From DASRWI01 sp035654655 (lineage in GTDB: Bacteria; Bacteroidota; Ignavibacteria; Ignavibacteriales; Ignavibacteriaceae), in contig DASRWI010000009.1 of the NCBI GenBank assembly GCA_035654655.1, positions 16,820-80,819 of the forward strand: DNA of 64,000 bases, given 5' to 3'. The first letter of the stretch is position 1; each line of letters starts with the position of its first letter. Below the pieces are notes generated by a model that saw only the letters and a list, made by a program, of their open reading frames with translations, ran no database searches and had not been told where the DNA came from. Below are positions 35,932 through 45,406 of this stretch, in pieces. The translations under genes and the position numbers were made by a program.

Positions 35932-37041
35932 ATGACAGAAAATAGACAAAAACAAAGAGTTATATTCTTAGATTTATTTAGAGCTTTCGCTGTTTTAATG
36001 ATGGTTCAAGGACATACCATAGATGCAGTATTATCTAATTCTTTAAAAGATATTAATTCTACTACTTATACTACATGGTTATTCTTCAGGGGATTAACCG
36101 CTCCTATATTTCTTTTTACTTCCGGTACAGTTTTTATATACCTCTTTAATCTTAACAATAAACCATTTAGGGAAAATGAACGTGTCAAAAAAGGACTTAA
36201 AAGATTTTTACTTCTTGTTTTTATCGGTTATGTGTTAAGATACCCTACTTTCAAGATTGTGGACTTTTCAGATGTTGAAGATGTTCAATGGAAAATATTT
36301 TATGCGGTAGATGTTCTTCATTTAATTGGTTTTGGTATTTTCTTTTTAATAGCAATAGAATTTTTTAGTGAAAAATTAAAAATTAATAGTAATGTTTTAT
36401 TAACCGGTAGTGGTCTATTAGTATTTTTAATTTTTCCTGTTACAGAAATGATTGACTGGGTTAAATTTCTTCCATGGCCTATTGCTGGATATTTTTATAA
36501 AGGCACAGGGTCAAACTTTCCATTAATCCCCTGGATAGGGTATATTTTCTTTGGTGGAGTTTTAGGAAATATACTTGCTTCTAATAAAGTTAATTTTAGA
36601 GACATAAAATTTAGTATTTTTATGTTTGCCATAGGATTTATGATTGTGGGCTTATCTCAGTTAAGTGATAGTTTTGAAATTGCACTAACTGGAGTTAGTA
36701 CCTACTGGACCATCTCTCCTAATTTACATTTCTTTAGATTTGGTATAGTATTAATATTGACTTCAATATTCTCTTTCATTTCTATTGAAATACATTCAAT
36801 TCCTAAATTGATTATTGTAATTGGTCAAAATACTTTAGTAATTTATTGTGTTCATTTAGTTTTATTATATGGAAGTGCATGGAATCCTCTGGGAATATTT
36901 TTATTTATTCCTCATAGATTAGGCTTAGGGTTAACTTTATTAGTTACTCTGGCGATGATAACTTTAATGATAATAATGGTTTATTATTTGAATAAATACA
37001 AAATAAAAAGAAAATTAAAAACTAAGAATGAAAAAAAATGA
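35932..37041 (+). CDS. HGSNAT/DUF1624-like multipass membrane protein
   Basis: A 369-residue inner-membrane protein with about ten predicted helices. The N-terminal FLDLFRAFAVLMMVQGHTID matches the heparan-alpha-glucosaminide N-acetyltransferase catalytic-like family (DUF1624), with the conserved histidine in QGHT on the first helix; LTAPIFLFTSG is the second family segment. Members are thought to move acyl groups across the membrane onto sugars, but bacterial substrates are mostly unknown. A generic acyltransferase-3 assignment is the main alternative. It begins just after the dnaK terminator and overlaps ruvB by 14 bases. Confidence 0.78.
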   Translation: MTENRQKQRVIFLDLFRAFAVLMMVQGHTIDAVLSNSLKDINSTTYTTWLFFRGLTAPIFLFTSGTVFIYLFNLNNKPFRENERVKKGLKRFLLLVFIGYVLRYPTFKIVDFSDVEDVQWKIFYAVDVLHLIGFGIFFLIAIEFFSEKLKINSNVLLTGSGLLVFLIFPVTEMIDWVKFLPWPIAGYFYKGTGSNFPLIPWIGYIFFGGVLGNILASNKVNFRDIKFSIFMFAIGFMIVGLSQLSDSFEIALTGVSTYWTISPNLHFFRFGIVLILTSIFSFISIEIHSIPKLIIVIGQNTLVIYCVHLVLLYGSAWNPLGIFLFIPHRLGLGLTLLVTLAMITLMIIMVYYLNKYKIKRKLKTKNEKK

Positions 37042-38056
37042 AAATGTAGATTCTTCTCTTCACCAGGATGAAGAACTTATTGAAAGGTCTTTACGTCCTG
37101 CCAGCATTAAGGATTTTATGGGACAGCAGAGAATTATTGATAATCTGAATGTCTTTATCTCTGCTGCTCTAAAAAGAGGTGAAGCTCTTGACCACGTTTT
37201 ATTGACAGGACCTCCGGGATTAGGCAAAACAACTCTTGCTAATATTATAGCTAATGAATTAGGTGTTAAACTTAAAACTACATCAGGACCTGTTCTTGAA
37301 AAACCAGGTGACCTTGCTGGTCTATTAACAACAATGGAAGAAAAATCTATTTTGTTCATTGATGAGATTCATCGTTTAAGTCCTGTTGTTGAAGAATATT
37401 TATATTCAGCAATGGAAGATTATAAACTTGATATAATGATTGATTCAGGTCCAAATGCAAGGTCAGTGCAAATAAGTTTGCCCAAGTATACTTTAATTGG
37501 TGCAACAACCAGAGCAGGAATGTTGACTTCACCATTGAGAGATAGATTTGGGATTAAGTTTAGATTAGATTATTATGAAGCTCAAATTCTTCAAAAAATT
37601 GTTAAAAGATCTGCAGGTATTTTAAATTTATTAACTGAACCTGAAGCTTGTTTGGAAATAGCCAAACGTTCCAGAGGGACTCCAAGGATTGCCAATAGAT
37701 TATTAAGAAGAACAAGAGATTTTGCGGACTATGCCGATAAAAAGTCAATCGACCTGGAAATCTCCAGAACTGCTTTGAATGCTTTGGAAGTAGATGAATA
37801 TGGTTTAGATGAAATGGATAAAGAAATTATCCTTGCAATCATTGATAAATATAAGGGGGGACCTGTCGGGTTAAATACTATCTCAGTGGCTGTTAATGAA
37901 GACCCTTCTACTATAGAAGAAGTCTATGAACCATACTTAATTCAACAGGGTTTTATTCAACGAACACCAAGGGGTAGGGAAGCTACAGATTTGGCCTATA
38001 AGAGATTTAACAGAAGAAGAATTAACAACCAAAACAATTCTCTATTTGAGGAGTAA
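37028..38056 (+). CDS. ruvB: Holliday junction branch migration helicase RuvB
   Basis: AAA+ motor that drives branch migration with RuvA during recombination. Walker A is GPPGLGKTT (about residues 61-69), Walker B is FIDEIH, sensor I is in GATTRAGMLTSPLRDRFG, and the arginine finger lies in that last stretch. A C-terminal winged helix ends the protein (TPRGREATDLAYKRF). The length of 342 residues is standard. Neither ruvA nor ruvC is adjacent. It starts inside the last 14 bases of the upstream membrane-protein gene. Confidence 0.96.
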   Translation: MKKNENVDSSLHQDEELIERSLRPASIKDFMGQQRIIDNLNVFISAALKRGEALDHVLLTGPPGLGKTTLANIIANELGVKLKTTSGPVLEKPGDLAGLLTTMEEKSILFIDEIHRLSPVVEEYLYSAMEDYKLDIMIDSGPNARSVQISLPKYTLIGATTRAGMLTSPLRDRFGIKFRLDYYEAQILQKIVKRSAGILNLLTEPEACLEIAKRSRGTPRIANRLLRRTRDFADYADKKSIDLEISRTALNALEVDEYGLDEMDKEIILAIIDKYKGGPVGLNTISVAVNEDPSTIEEVYEPYLIQQGFIQRTPRGREATDLAYKRFNRRRINNQNNSLFEE

Positions 38057-38057
38057 A

Positions 38058-39914
38058 ATGAAGATAAAAACTATTTTCCTGTTTGTAATATTTTTTACAG
38101 TTACCATATTCCCTCAGAATTATTACCTCCCAATAAATATAAAGAAAGCTTATGATAATGGTACTCGCAGTTATGATGGAAGACCCGGTAAAAATTATTG
38201 GCAAAATACTTCGAATTATAAAATTAAAGCTGAGTTAAATCCATTTTCTAAAGTGATAACAGGTTCCGAGCAGATAGATTATGTAAATAATAGTCCGGAT
38301 ACATTAAAAGAACTTATTGTTAATCTTTTCCAAAATATTTATAAATATGGTTCACCAAGAAATTGGCCTATTGATAAACAATCTCTTCACGACGGCGTTG
38401 AAATAAATAAAATTATTGTAAATGATGAAGTAATCAATCTTGAGAAAGAAACTTATACTTTTAGTACCATTTTAACAATAAAACTTCCTTCTCCAATAGT
38501 TCCATCATCAAACGCAAATATTATAATAGATTGGAAAGTAAAAATTCCTGAAAAATCTACTATTAGACAAGGAGCTTATGATTCAACTTCAATGTTAATT
38601 GCATACTGGTATCCCCATATAGCAGTCTATGATGATATTGATGGATGGGATGAAAATCTCTATATAGGTGACCAGGAGTTTTATAATGACTTTAGCAACT
38701 TCGATGTTGAGATCAGTGTACCATCTACTTTTATAATATGGGCAACCGGAGAACTTCAAAATTATAAAGATGTTTTAACGGGAAAAATTCTTGAAAGATA
38801 TGAAGAAACTAAAAATTCTGAAACTGTTGTAAAAATCATTACAACTGATGATATTATAAATAGTAACACTTCTTCAGCAAAAGGAAATAAAACATGGCAC
38901 TTTACAGCTGAAAATGTTATAGATTTTGTATTCGCTGCAAGTGACCACTATTTGTGGGATGGAGTTATCTATAAAAACTCAGGTAAAAAAACTTTCATAT
39001 CTTCTGCTTATAAAAAAGAATCTTTAGATTTTTATCAAGTAGGAGATATTGCAAAAAAAGTAATTACATATTTATCTGAAGAATTACCTGGAGTTCCATA
39101 TCCATACCCGTCAATGACTGTATTTAATGGATCAGGTGGAATGGAATATCCAATGTTTGTAAACGATGGTTCACAACAAAAATATCCTGAAACTGCAAGT
39201 TTGACCGCTCATGAAATTACTCATACATATTTTCCATTTTATATGGGTATAAATGAAAGAAAGTATGCTTTTATGGATGAAGGAAATGCTGTAATGCTTC
39301 CAATGAATTTTCAAATTAAAGAAGGTTCAGTTAATGCCTATACAGATGGAGTTAAGCAATTTGAATCTTTCTCTGGAAGAGAAGATGAAATGCCTCTGGT
39401 AGTACCTTCAACATTATTAAAAGGAACACCCTACAGGATTTCTGCTTATAGAAGATCGAGTTTAGCTTATCTTTATTTAAAAAATTATTTAGGTGATGAG
39501 GTTTATAAAAAAGCTTTAAAAGATTTTATAATGAACTGGAATGGTAAACATCCTATTCCTTACGATTTTTTTAATTCATTAAATGTTTCTGTTAATGAAG
39601 ATTTGAGTTGGTTCATTAACCCATGGTTCTATGAGCATGGTTATGCGGACCTTTCTTTAGAAAATGTAAAAATAAATAATAATGAAGTTGAATTAACAAT
39701 TAAGAAAATTGGCAGTTTGCCAGTGCCAGTGGAATTAAAATTCATTGACAAGAATGGGAAAGAAGTAATAAAAACCTGGAGCACCGGAATTTGGAAGGAC
39801 AAAAAAGAATTATTAGTTAAAGTGAATTTGGATATTTCTCCTACAAAGGTGTTATTAAATGAAAAATTTGCTCCGGATTCTGATAGAAAAAATAACATTT
39901 TTCAACAAAAATGA
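38058..39914 (+). CDS. M1-family zinc metallopeptidase, exported
   Basis: A gluzincin aminopeptidase-like protein of about 618 residues. A signal peptide (MKIKTIFLFVIFFTVTIFPQ) precedes an N-terminal beta domain. The substrate-binding motif is GSGGMEYPMF in place of the usual GAMEN, followed by the zinc site HEITH with the third ligand glutamate about 19 residues later (FMDEGNA). A downstream tyrosine (YRRSSLAY region) fits the transition-state residue. I chose the ATG at 38058, which has GAGGAG upstream; an in-frame TTG at 38046 lies within ruvB and would put the ribosome site inside the gene. It probably degrades peptides in the periplasm or outside. Confidence 0.9.
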   Translation: MKIKTIFLFVIFFTVTIFPQNYYLPINIKKAYDNGTRSYDGRPGKNYWQNTSNYKIKAELNPFSKVITGSEQIDYVNNSPDTLKELIVNLFQNIYKYGSPRNWPIDKQSLHDGVEINKIIVNDEVINLEKETYTFSTILTIKLPSPIVPSSNANIIIDWKVKIPEKSTIRQGAYDSTSMLIAYWYPHIAVYDDIDGWDENLYIGDQEFYNDFSNFDVEISVPSTFIIWATGELQNYKDVLTGKILERYEETKNSETVVKIITTDDIINSNTSSAKGNKTWHFTAENVIDFVFAASDHYLWDGVIYKNSGKKTFISSAYKKESLDFYQVGDIAKKVITYLSEELPGVPYPYPSMTVFNGSGGMEYPMFVNDGSQQKYPETASLTAHEITHTYFPFYMGINERKYAFMDEGNAVMLPMNFQIKEGSVNAYTDGVKQFESFSGREDEMPLVVPSTLLKGTPYRISAYRRSSLAYLYLKNYLGDEVYKKALKDFIMNWNGKHPIPYDFFNSLNVSVNEDLSWFINPWFYEHGYADLSLENVKINNNEVELTIKKIGSLPVPVELKFIDKNGKEVIKTWSTGIWKDKKELLVKVNLDISPTKVLLNEKFAPDSDRKNNIFQQK

Positions 39915-39992
39915 TGCTGTGTTTGTTTTCACAAAAAGTTTATCCTTTAATTTTATATTGAGAATGTAATAATAATTATGAGGAGATAAAAT

Positions 39993-40178
39993 ATGGATAA
40001 CTTAAAAATTCGTGGTAACTGGAATCAGATAAAAGGTAAGCTAAAACAACAATGGGGTGACCTTACTGATGATGACTTAATGTTTGAAGAAGGCAAGGAA
40101 GATGAATTACTTGGTCGTATTCAACGCAGAACAGGTAAAAGTAGAGAAGAAATAGTTAGCTATATCAATAAATTCTAA
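39993..40178 (+). CDS. CsbD-family stress protein
   Basis: A 61-residue hydrophilic helical protein of the CsbD family. The signatures are NWNQIKGKLKQQWGDLTDDDL and the GKEDELLGRIQRRTGKSREE region. Members are induced by general stress in many bacteria; their molecular function is not known. The ATG has a GAGGAGA site 8 bases upstream. It is monocistronic: 78 bases separate it from the peptidase gene and a strong stem-loop follows it. Confidence 0.9.
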   Translation: MDNLKIRGNWNQIKGKLKQQWGDLTDDDLMFEEGKEDELLGRIQRRTGKSREEIVSYINKF

Positions 40179-40195
40179 GATATAGATTATTTATT

Positions 40196-40241
40196 AATGT
40201 CATTCTGAATATTACTTTATATTTAGAATGACATTTTTTTT
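40196..40241 (+). terminator. Intrinsic terminator after the CsbD gene
   Basis: AATGTCATTCT at 40196-40206 pairs perfectly with AGAATGACATT at 40225-40235, followed by eight T. The convergent histidine-kinase gene ends at its right edge. Confidence 0.9.
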
Positions 40242-42297
40242 ATTTTTCAATTTCAAATTTTATATCAAATCTGGTTCCATTCTCATTATAAAAATCAATT
40301 GAACCGTTCATTTGTTCCACAAGATTTATAAGTAATTGAAATCCTAATGAATTAGTTTTTGTATAGTCAAAATCTTCGGGTAAACCAATACCGTTATCTT
40401 TAACAGTTAATTGAGCTGAACCATTTAAAACTTTTAAGAAAATTTCAACTTGACCTTCATGGTGATTAGGAAAAGCATGTTTTAAAGAATTAGAAATTAA
40501 TTCATTAATTATTAAACCCAATGTTATAGATGTATCAATATTTAAATAAATATCCTCAAGTTCTAATATTACTTTTATATTAGAAGGAGAATTTCTATAA
40601 GATCTAAATAAGAATGCTGAAAGTTCTCTTATATAATCTGAAAAATTAATTCTGGACATACTTGAAGTCTGATATAATTTTTCATGAACTAAAGCCATTG
40701 ATGAAATTCTATTTTGACTCTCTTTAAAAACTTCTTTTACATTATCATCTTTAATGCTATGAGATTGTAAACTCAGTAAACTTGAAATTATTTGAAGATT
40801 ATTTTTGACTCTATGATGTACCTCTTTAAGAAGAATTGTTTTTTCGTTTAATGAATATTCAAGTTCTGCTAAAGTTTTCTTTCTTTCAGTTATATCATTA
40901 AATGTAATAACAACTCCATTTGTAATATTTTTTTGAATTATAGGATAAATTGAAAATTCCACGGGGAAGTAAGTTCCATCTTTTCTCCAGAAATACTCAT
41001 TATCAGCTCTCATAGGTTCTAACCTTTTTAAAGCAAAATTAATAGGGCAGTCTTTAAAAGAATATTCTGAACCATCCGGATGTTTATAATGAATAATATC
41101 ATGCATAAATTGTCCTATTAACTCTGAAGATTCATAATTCAACATTTTTGAAGCAGAGCTGTTTATAAAAGTGCATCTTCCATCTAAATCCATCCCGTAA
41201 ATACCTTCACCGGTTGATTCAAGAATACTTTCAAATTTTTCATTAATGAGTTTTGTATTTGCTAAAGAAATAGATATAACAAATATCAAGGAACCTATTA
41301 AAATTCCACCAAATAATATTATGAAAGGTTTTTCTTTATCAATAGTATTTTCAAATGCGGGAAGCGTAGTGAACTTTAAGGTCCATTTAACATTATGAAT
41401 TGAAATATTTACAATTTTTTCATAGATATTTTTTTTATTTGACAGAGATGTTTCTATTTTATCGTGGCTATTATAAAGTTCATTTTCTAAATTTAAGGAA
41501 TCACCATCATAAATTTTTAGATTTACTAACTGTAAATCTTTTCCTAAAATACCTGACATTAAATCATACATTCTAAAAGGACTATAAACAAAACCTAATA
41601 GATTTTTAAATTTAGAGTTTTTGTTATAGGTCGTATCTTTAAAGACAGGAAGGTACATTAAGAAACCAGGTTGAACATCTTCATTAGTCTCCTGAACTAA
41701 AATAACTTTCTTTGAAACAGCAGTTGTGCCAGTTTCCACTGCCATTTTCATTGCTTCGTGCCTGGTGGGTTCTGAATACATATCATAACCAAACGCTCTA
41801 ACATTTCTTCCAGAAAATGGCTCCAAATATATTATTGATGTATAAATTTCTCTATTACCTTCAGGCCATACTTTATAATTTTTGAACCCTCTCTTTCTCA
41901 TTGATTGGATGTGAGCGTTTAATTCATTTTTATGGATATATATAGAAAATCCTATTCCTAAAATTCCAGGATAGTTCTGATTGATATTTAATGCATCTAC
42001 ATATTTTTCCCATTCATCTTTATCAACTTCCTTTGATGCGTAAAATAATCCAACCCCTCCTTTAAGGACTTGCTCATAATCCTTCATTCTCTTATCAATG
42101 GACCTGGTTGTTTCTTGAGTTAAAAAATCAAATTTATTTTTACTACTTTCTTTGATATTATTTTTTACAATATAATATGCCATTAGAGTTAAAAAGAGAG
42201 AAGAAATGAAAGTTATCCAAAAAATGAGCATACTTTTCGATGTCGTAATCTTAAAGAAATCCCCTAAAGAATAAATAAGTGAATTTTTACTATTCAT
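40240..42297 (-). CDS. CHASE-domain sensor histidine kinase (HisKA_2 type)
   Basis: A 685-residue membrane sensor. Order: transmembrane helix about residues 23-45, extracytoplasmic CHASE domain about 75-260 (YPGILGIGFSIYI and FSGRNVRAFGYDM are typical), second helix about 325-347, PAS domain about 355-470, HisKA_2 dimerisation domain with phospho-acceptor histidine in LKEVHHRVKNNLQ, then HATPase with N box LIINELISNSLKHAF and G1 DNGIGLP. CHASE domains bind small extracellular ligands such as cytokinin-like compounds or peptides. No response regulator is adjacent, so it is an orphan. It is divergent from pstS with a 259-base shared gap. Confidence 0.9.
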   Translation of the reverse strand: MNSKNSLIYSLGDFFKITTSKSMLIFWITFISSLFLTLMAYYIVKNNIKESSKNKFDFLTQETTRSIDKRMKDYEQVLKGGVGLFYASKEVDKDEWEKYVDALNINQNYPGILGIGFSIYIHKNELNAHIQSMRKRGFKNYKVWPEGNREIYTSIIYLEPFSGRNVRAFGYDMYSEPTRHEAMKMAVETGTTAVSKKVILVQETNEDVQPGFLMYLPVFKDTTYNKNSKFKNLLGFVYSPFRMYDLMSGILGKDLQLVNLKIYDGDSLNLENELYNSHDKIETSLSNKKNIYEKIVNISIHNVKWTLKFTTLPAFENTIDKEKPFIILFGGILIGSLIFVISISLANTKLINEKFESILESTGEGIYGMDLDGRCTFINSSASKMLNYESSELIGQFMHDIIHYKHPDGSEYSFKDCPINFALKRLEPMRADNEYFWRKDGTYFPVEFSIYPIIQKNITNGVVITFNDITERKKTLAELEYSLNEKTILLKEVHHRVKNNLQIISSLLSLQSHSIKDDNVKEVFKESQNRISSMALVHEKLYQTSSMSRINFSDYIRELSAFLFRSYRNSPSNIKVILELEDIYLNIDTSITLGLIINELISNSLKHAFPNHHEGQVEIFLKVLNGSAQLTVKDNGIGLPEDFDYTKTNSLGFQLLINLVEQMNGSIDFYNENGTRFDIKFEIEK

Positions 42298-42483
42298 CTG
42301 AGCCTGATCTTAATAAATATTTTAGTATATAAATAAAACTATATAAAAAAAGGATTTATAAATAAAATAAAATGACAAATTTAATAGAGCTTTTCCCAAA
42401 TATAATTCATAATCAATTAAAAACTATACTTTTTATATGATATATAATACTTAAAAATAGAAATAATTCATAACCATAAAAAT

Positions 42484-42500
42484 TTAACAATTCCTTAACA
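42484..42500 (+). promoter_or_regulatory. Pho-box-like direct repeat upstream of pstS
   Basis: TTAACA at 42484-42489 is repeated exactly at 42495-42500, an 11-base period. Tandem TTAACA-type hexamers at this spacing are what PhoP/PhoB-family regulators bind upstream of phosphate-starvation genes. The element sits 57 bases before the pstS start and about 20 bases before a TATATTTG element, where a Pho box substitutes for the -35 region. Binding is inferred, not shown. Confidence 0.5.
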
Positions 42501-42520
42501 TACCGGACTTTCTTTCTCAA

Positions 42521-42528
42521 TATATTTG
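42521..42528 (+). promoter_or_regulatory. Candidate -10/-7 promoter element of the pst operon
   Basis: TATATTTG matches the Bacteroidota -7 consensus TAnnTTTG in every fixed position and is 29-36 bases upstream of the pstS ATG. Because the DNA is AT-rich, chance matches are common, but its position relative to the Pho-box-like repeat supports it. Confidence 0.4.
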
Positions 42529-42556
42529 GTGCATAAAAATAAATTAAAAGGAAAAT

Positions 42557-43465
42557 ATGTTAAGAATATCTAAATTTTATGTAACCTTAGTAGTATTCAT
42601 TTCTCTATCTGTGTTCTTAATAGGTTGTAAGAAAAAAATGGATGCTGATGCCGAAAAGGTAGTTATCTCTGTTAAAGGTTCTGATACTATGGTAAACTTA
42701 TCCCAAAAATGGGCTGAAGAATATATGAATGAAAACAAAAATGTTTCTATTCAAGTTACAGGCGGAGGTTCAGGAACAGGTATCGCTTCTTTAATAAATG
42801 GAACTGTTAAAATGGCAAATGCCAGCAGGGAAATGAAGGAAGTAGAATTACAAAAAGCAAAACAAAATAATATCAATCCAATCCAATTTAAAGTAGCTAT
42901 GGATGGAATATCCGTTATTGTTAATAAAGATAATAAAGTTGATAGTTTAACAATGCAGCAAATAAGTGATATATTCACAGGTAAAATTAAAAACTGGAAA
43001 GATGTTGGTGGTGCTAATTTACCTATAACCTTATATGGAAGAGAAAATAGCAGCGGAACTTATGAATTCTTTAAAGAACACGTATTAAGCAAAAAAGATT
43101 TTGCCACTAATACTCAAGTTTTACAAGGTACTGCAGCTTTAGGTGAAGCAGTGGCCAGAGATACTAAAGGAATTGGTTATGGTGGAGTTGGTTATTTTGC
43201 TTTAAGAAATGATGTTAAAATTATTAAGGTGAAAAAAGATGAAAAATCACCTGCTGTTTCTCCTATTAAAATTGTAGATGGTAAACATCAAGTTAATTAT
43301 GAAGTAATTTGGAATAAGGACTATTCCATATCAAGATATCTTTATTGTTACACTAATGGCGAACCTAAAGGAGAAATCAAAAACTTTATTGATTTCATAA
43401 TAAATCCTGATAAAGGTCAAAAGTTAGTAGAAACTATGGAATATATTCCACTTCCAAAGAAGTAA
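42557..43465 (+). CDS. pstS: Phosphate-binding lipoprotein PstS
   Basis: Captures phosphate in the periplasm for the PstCAB importer. The 302-residue precursor has a lipobox FLIGC, so it is membrane-anchored through the cysteine near residue 24. The phosphate site is in SVKGSDTMVNLS and TGGGSGTGIASLINGT (about residues 67-82), and YGRENSSGTYEFFKEHV completes it. The AAAAGGAAAAT stretch before the ATG serves as ribosome site. It is the first gene of pstSCAB-phoU, 6 bases before pstC, behind a Pho-box-like repeat. Confidence 0.95.
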   Translation: MLRISKFYVTLVVFISLSVFLIGCKKKMDADAEKVVISVKGSDTMVNLSQKWAEEYMNENKNVSIQVTGGGSGTGIASLINGTVKMANASREMKEVELQKAKQNNINPIQFKVAMDGISVIVNKDNKVDSLTMQQISDIFTGKIKNWKDVGGANLPITLYGRENSSGTYEFFKEHVLSKKDFATNTQVLQGTAALGEAVARDTKGIGYGGVGYFALRNDVKIIKVKKDEKSPAVSPIKIVDGKHQVNYEVIWNKDYSISRYLYCYTNGEPKGEIKNFIDFIINPDKGQKLVETMEYIPLPKK

Positions 43466-43471
43466 TTAAAT

Positions 43472-44449
43472 ATGATTAAGGTCCAGCAAGAAAATATTCA
43501 AAGCAGCACTGAATCATCTTTTAGTAAGAAAATATCTTACAAAACTAGATTGAGAGAAAACATCATAAAATATTTTTTTGCTCTAAATGGTTTAGCTGCT
43601 TTAATATTTATTACCTTAATTTTCATATTCTTATTTAAAGAAGGTCTAAAATCTTTACAGCATATAGATATTTCAAATTTCATTTATTCTCTAAGTCCAG
43701 AGGATTCAAGTAAGAAGGTTTATGAATGGTATCCTACTTCTGAGAATGCAAGATACTCATTAGTCCCACTTATCTTAGGTACTCTTTTGACGGCAATACC
43801 TGCAACAATAATTTCAACAATATTTGGTATTGGAGCAGGAATTTATTTATCTGAAGTAGCAAATCCGAAAGCTAAAGAATTCTTAAAACCTGCTATTGAA
43901 CTATTTGCTGGAATACCTACGGTTGTTCTTGGTTTTATTATGCTTGCAGCAGGTGCTTCATTCTTTAGCGACTTACTAAATCCTACCAATAGATTAAACG
44001 CTTTCATTGCCGCTGTTGGATTATCATTTGTCATCATTCCGATAATTGCCTCTTTAACTGAAGATGCCTTGCATTCAATTCCAAATGAACTTAGAATGGC
44101 TTCTTATGGTTTAGGGGCAACTAAGTGGCAGACCATTTCCAAAGTTATTTTACCTGCTGCATTCAGTGGAGTATCTGCAGGAATAATCTTGGGATTCGGT
44201 AGAGCAATTGGAGAAACAATGATTGTTCTTATGGCTGCGGGTAATGCTGCAAACATTACGTCAAATATTTTTATGAGTATAAGAACTATGACAGCAACTA
44301 TAGCTGCTGAGATGGGTGAGGTTTCTCAAGGTTCGCCTCATTATTATGCTTTATTCTTTATTGGAATTATACTATTTACAATAACTTTCTTTTTGAATTT
44401 GATTGCTGAAATAATTATTAACAAGATGAGAAAGAAGAATTCATTCTAA
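43472..44449 (+). CDS. pstC: Phosphate ABC transporter permease PstC
   Basis: One of the two membrane subunits of the phosphate importer, 325 residues with six predicted helices. The inner-membrane coupling loop EAA motif is seen as ELRMASYGLGATKWQTISKVILPAA. Other PstC marks are the N-terminal cytoplasmic part, the IPTVVLGFIML segment and GFGRAIGETMIVLMAAGN. A hydrophilic insertion of about 35 residues follows the first helix (SPEDSSKKVYEWYP), which is common in PstC. It ends in a one-base overlap with pstA. Confidence 0.95.
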   Translation: MIKVQQENIQSSTESSFSKKISYKTRLRENIIKYFFALNGLAALIFITLIFIFLFKEGLKSLQHIDISNFIYSLSPEDSSKKVYEWYPTSENARYSLVPLILGTLLTAIPATIISTIFGIGAGIYLSEVANPKAKEFLKPAIELFAGIPTVVLGFIMLAAGASFFSDLLNPTNRLNAFIAAVGLSFVIIPIIASLTEDALHSIPNELRMASYGLGATKWQTISKVILPAAFSGVSAGIILGFGRAIGETMIVLMAAGNAANITSNIFMSIRTMTATIAAEMGEVSQGSPHYYALFFIGIILFTITFFLNLIAEIIINKMRKKNSF

Positions 44450-45396
44450 TGAACCTGGAGAAGAAAACAAAAGATATTCAAGGATTTATTTGGATTAATC
44501 TATCAAGAGTAATATTTTTTTCATTACTACTGATACTGCTATTATTGCTAACAAAAATTGTTTATGAGGGTATAGGTATCATTAGCTTCGAGTTCCTGTT
44601 TGATTCACCTAAAAATAATATGACTGAAGGAGGAATATTTCCAGCAATTTTTGGGACAATAGCTGTAACAATGATTATGATATTATTTGCAGTTCCTCTT
44701 GGAGTATTTGCTGCTATCTATTTGAATGAGTACGCAAAAGATAATTTCTTTACAAGAATTTTAAGAACATCAGTAAATAATTTGGCAGGAGTTCCATCTA
44801 TAGTTTTTGGATTATTCGGGTTGGGATTTTTTATATTATTTGTGGGTAGGGGAATGGATGAAGTTTTAAAGACGGGTCTTTACTTTGGACAGCCAAGTCT
44901 TCTATGGGCTTCTGCAACTTTAGCAGTTCTAGTCTTGCCAATTGTTATTGTCTCAACTTTAGAAGCACTGAATTCAGTTCCCAAGACTCATAGAGATGCA
45001 TCATACGGTTTAGGGGCTACTAAATGGCAAACTATTAAGTATATTGTAATCCCTCAAGCAAGGCCTGGTATATTAACAGGAACCATTTTGGCAATTAGTA
45101 GAGGAGCAGGAGAAACTGCACCGATATTATTCCTGGGTGCCGCATTCTTTCTCCCGAATTTACCAATTGCTAACTTGTCCATAGGAAGTTATTATATTCC
45201 AATGATAAATCCGGGCGAACAATTTATGTACCTCGCATATCATATTTTTATTTTGGCAACACAATCAGCTAATCCAACATTGACTATGCCTATACAATAT
45301 GGTTCAACATTAGTATTAATTGCTTTAACATTTTTATTAAATATTACGGCAATAATATTTAGATATAAATTTAGAAAATCATTAGGAAGACTTTAA
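44449..45396 (+). CDS. pstA: Phosphate ABC transporter permease PstA
   Basis: Second permease subunit of the phosphate importer, 315 residues. Family marks are FPAIFGTIAVTMIMILFAVPLG, VPSIVFGLFGLGFF and the coupling loop KTHRDASYGLGATKWQTIKY, closely paralleling that of PstC. ISRGAGETAPILFLGAAFF corresponds to the RAxGET segment. Six helices are predicted. The ATG overlaps the pstC TAA by one base and pstB begins 10 bases downstream. Confidence 0.95.
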   Translation: MNLEKKTKDIQGFIWINLSRVIFFSLLLILLLLLTKIVYEGIGIISFEFLFDSPKNNMTEGGIFPAIFGTIAVTMIMILFAVPLGVFAAIYLNEYAKDNFFTRILRTSVNNLAGVPSIVFGLFGLGFFILFVGRGMDEVLKTGLYFGQPSLLWASATLAVLVLPIVIVSTLEALNSVPKTHRDASYGLGATKWQTIKYIVIPQARPGILTGTILAISRGAGETAPILFLGAAFFLPNLPIANLSIGSYYIPMINPGEQFMYLAYHIFILATQSANPTLTMPIQYGSTLVLIALTFLLNITAIIFRYKFRKSLGRL

Positions 45397-45406
45397 AAAA
45401 AAATTA

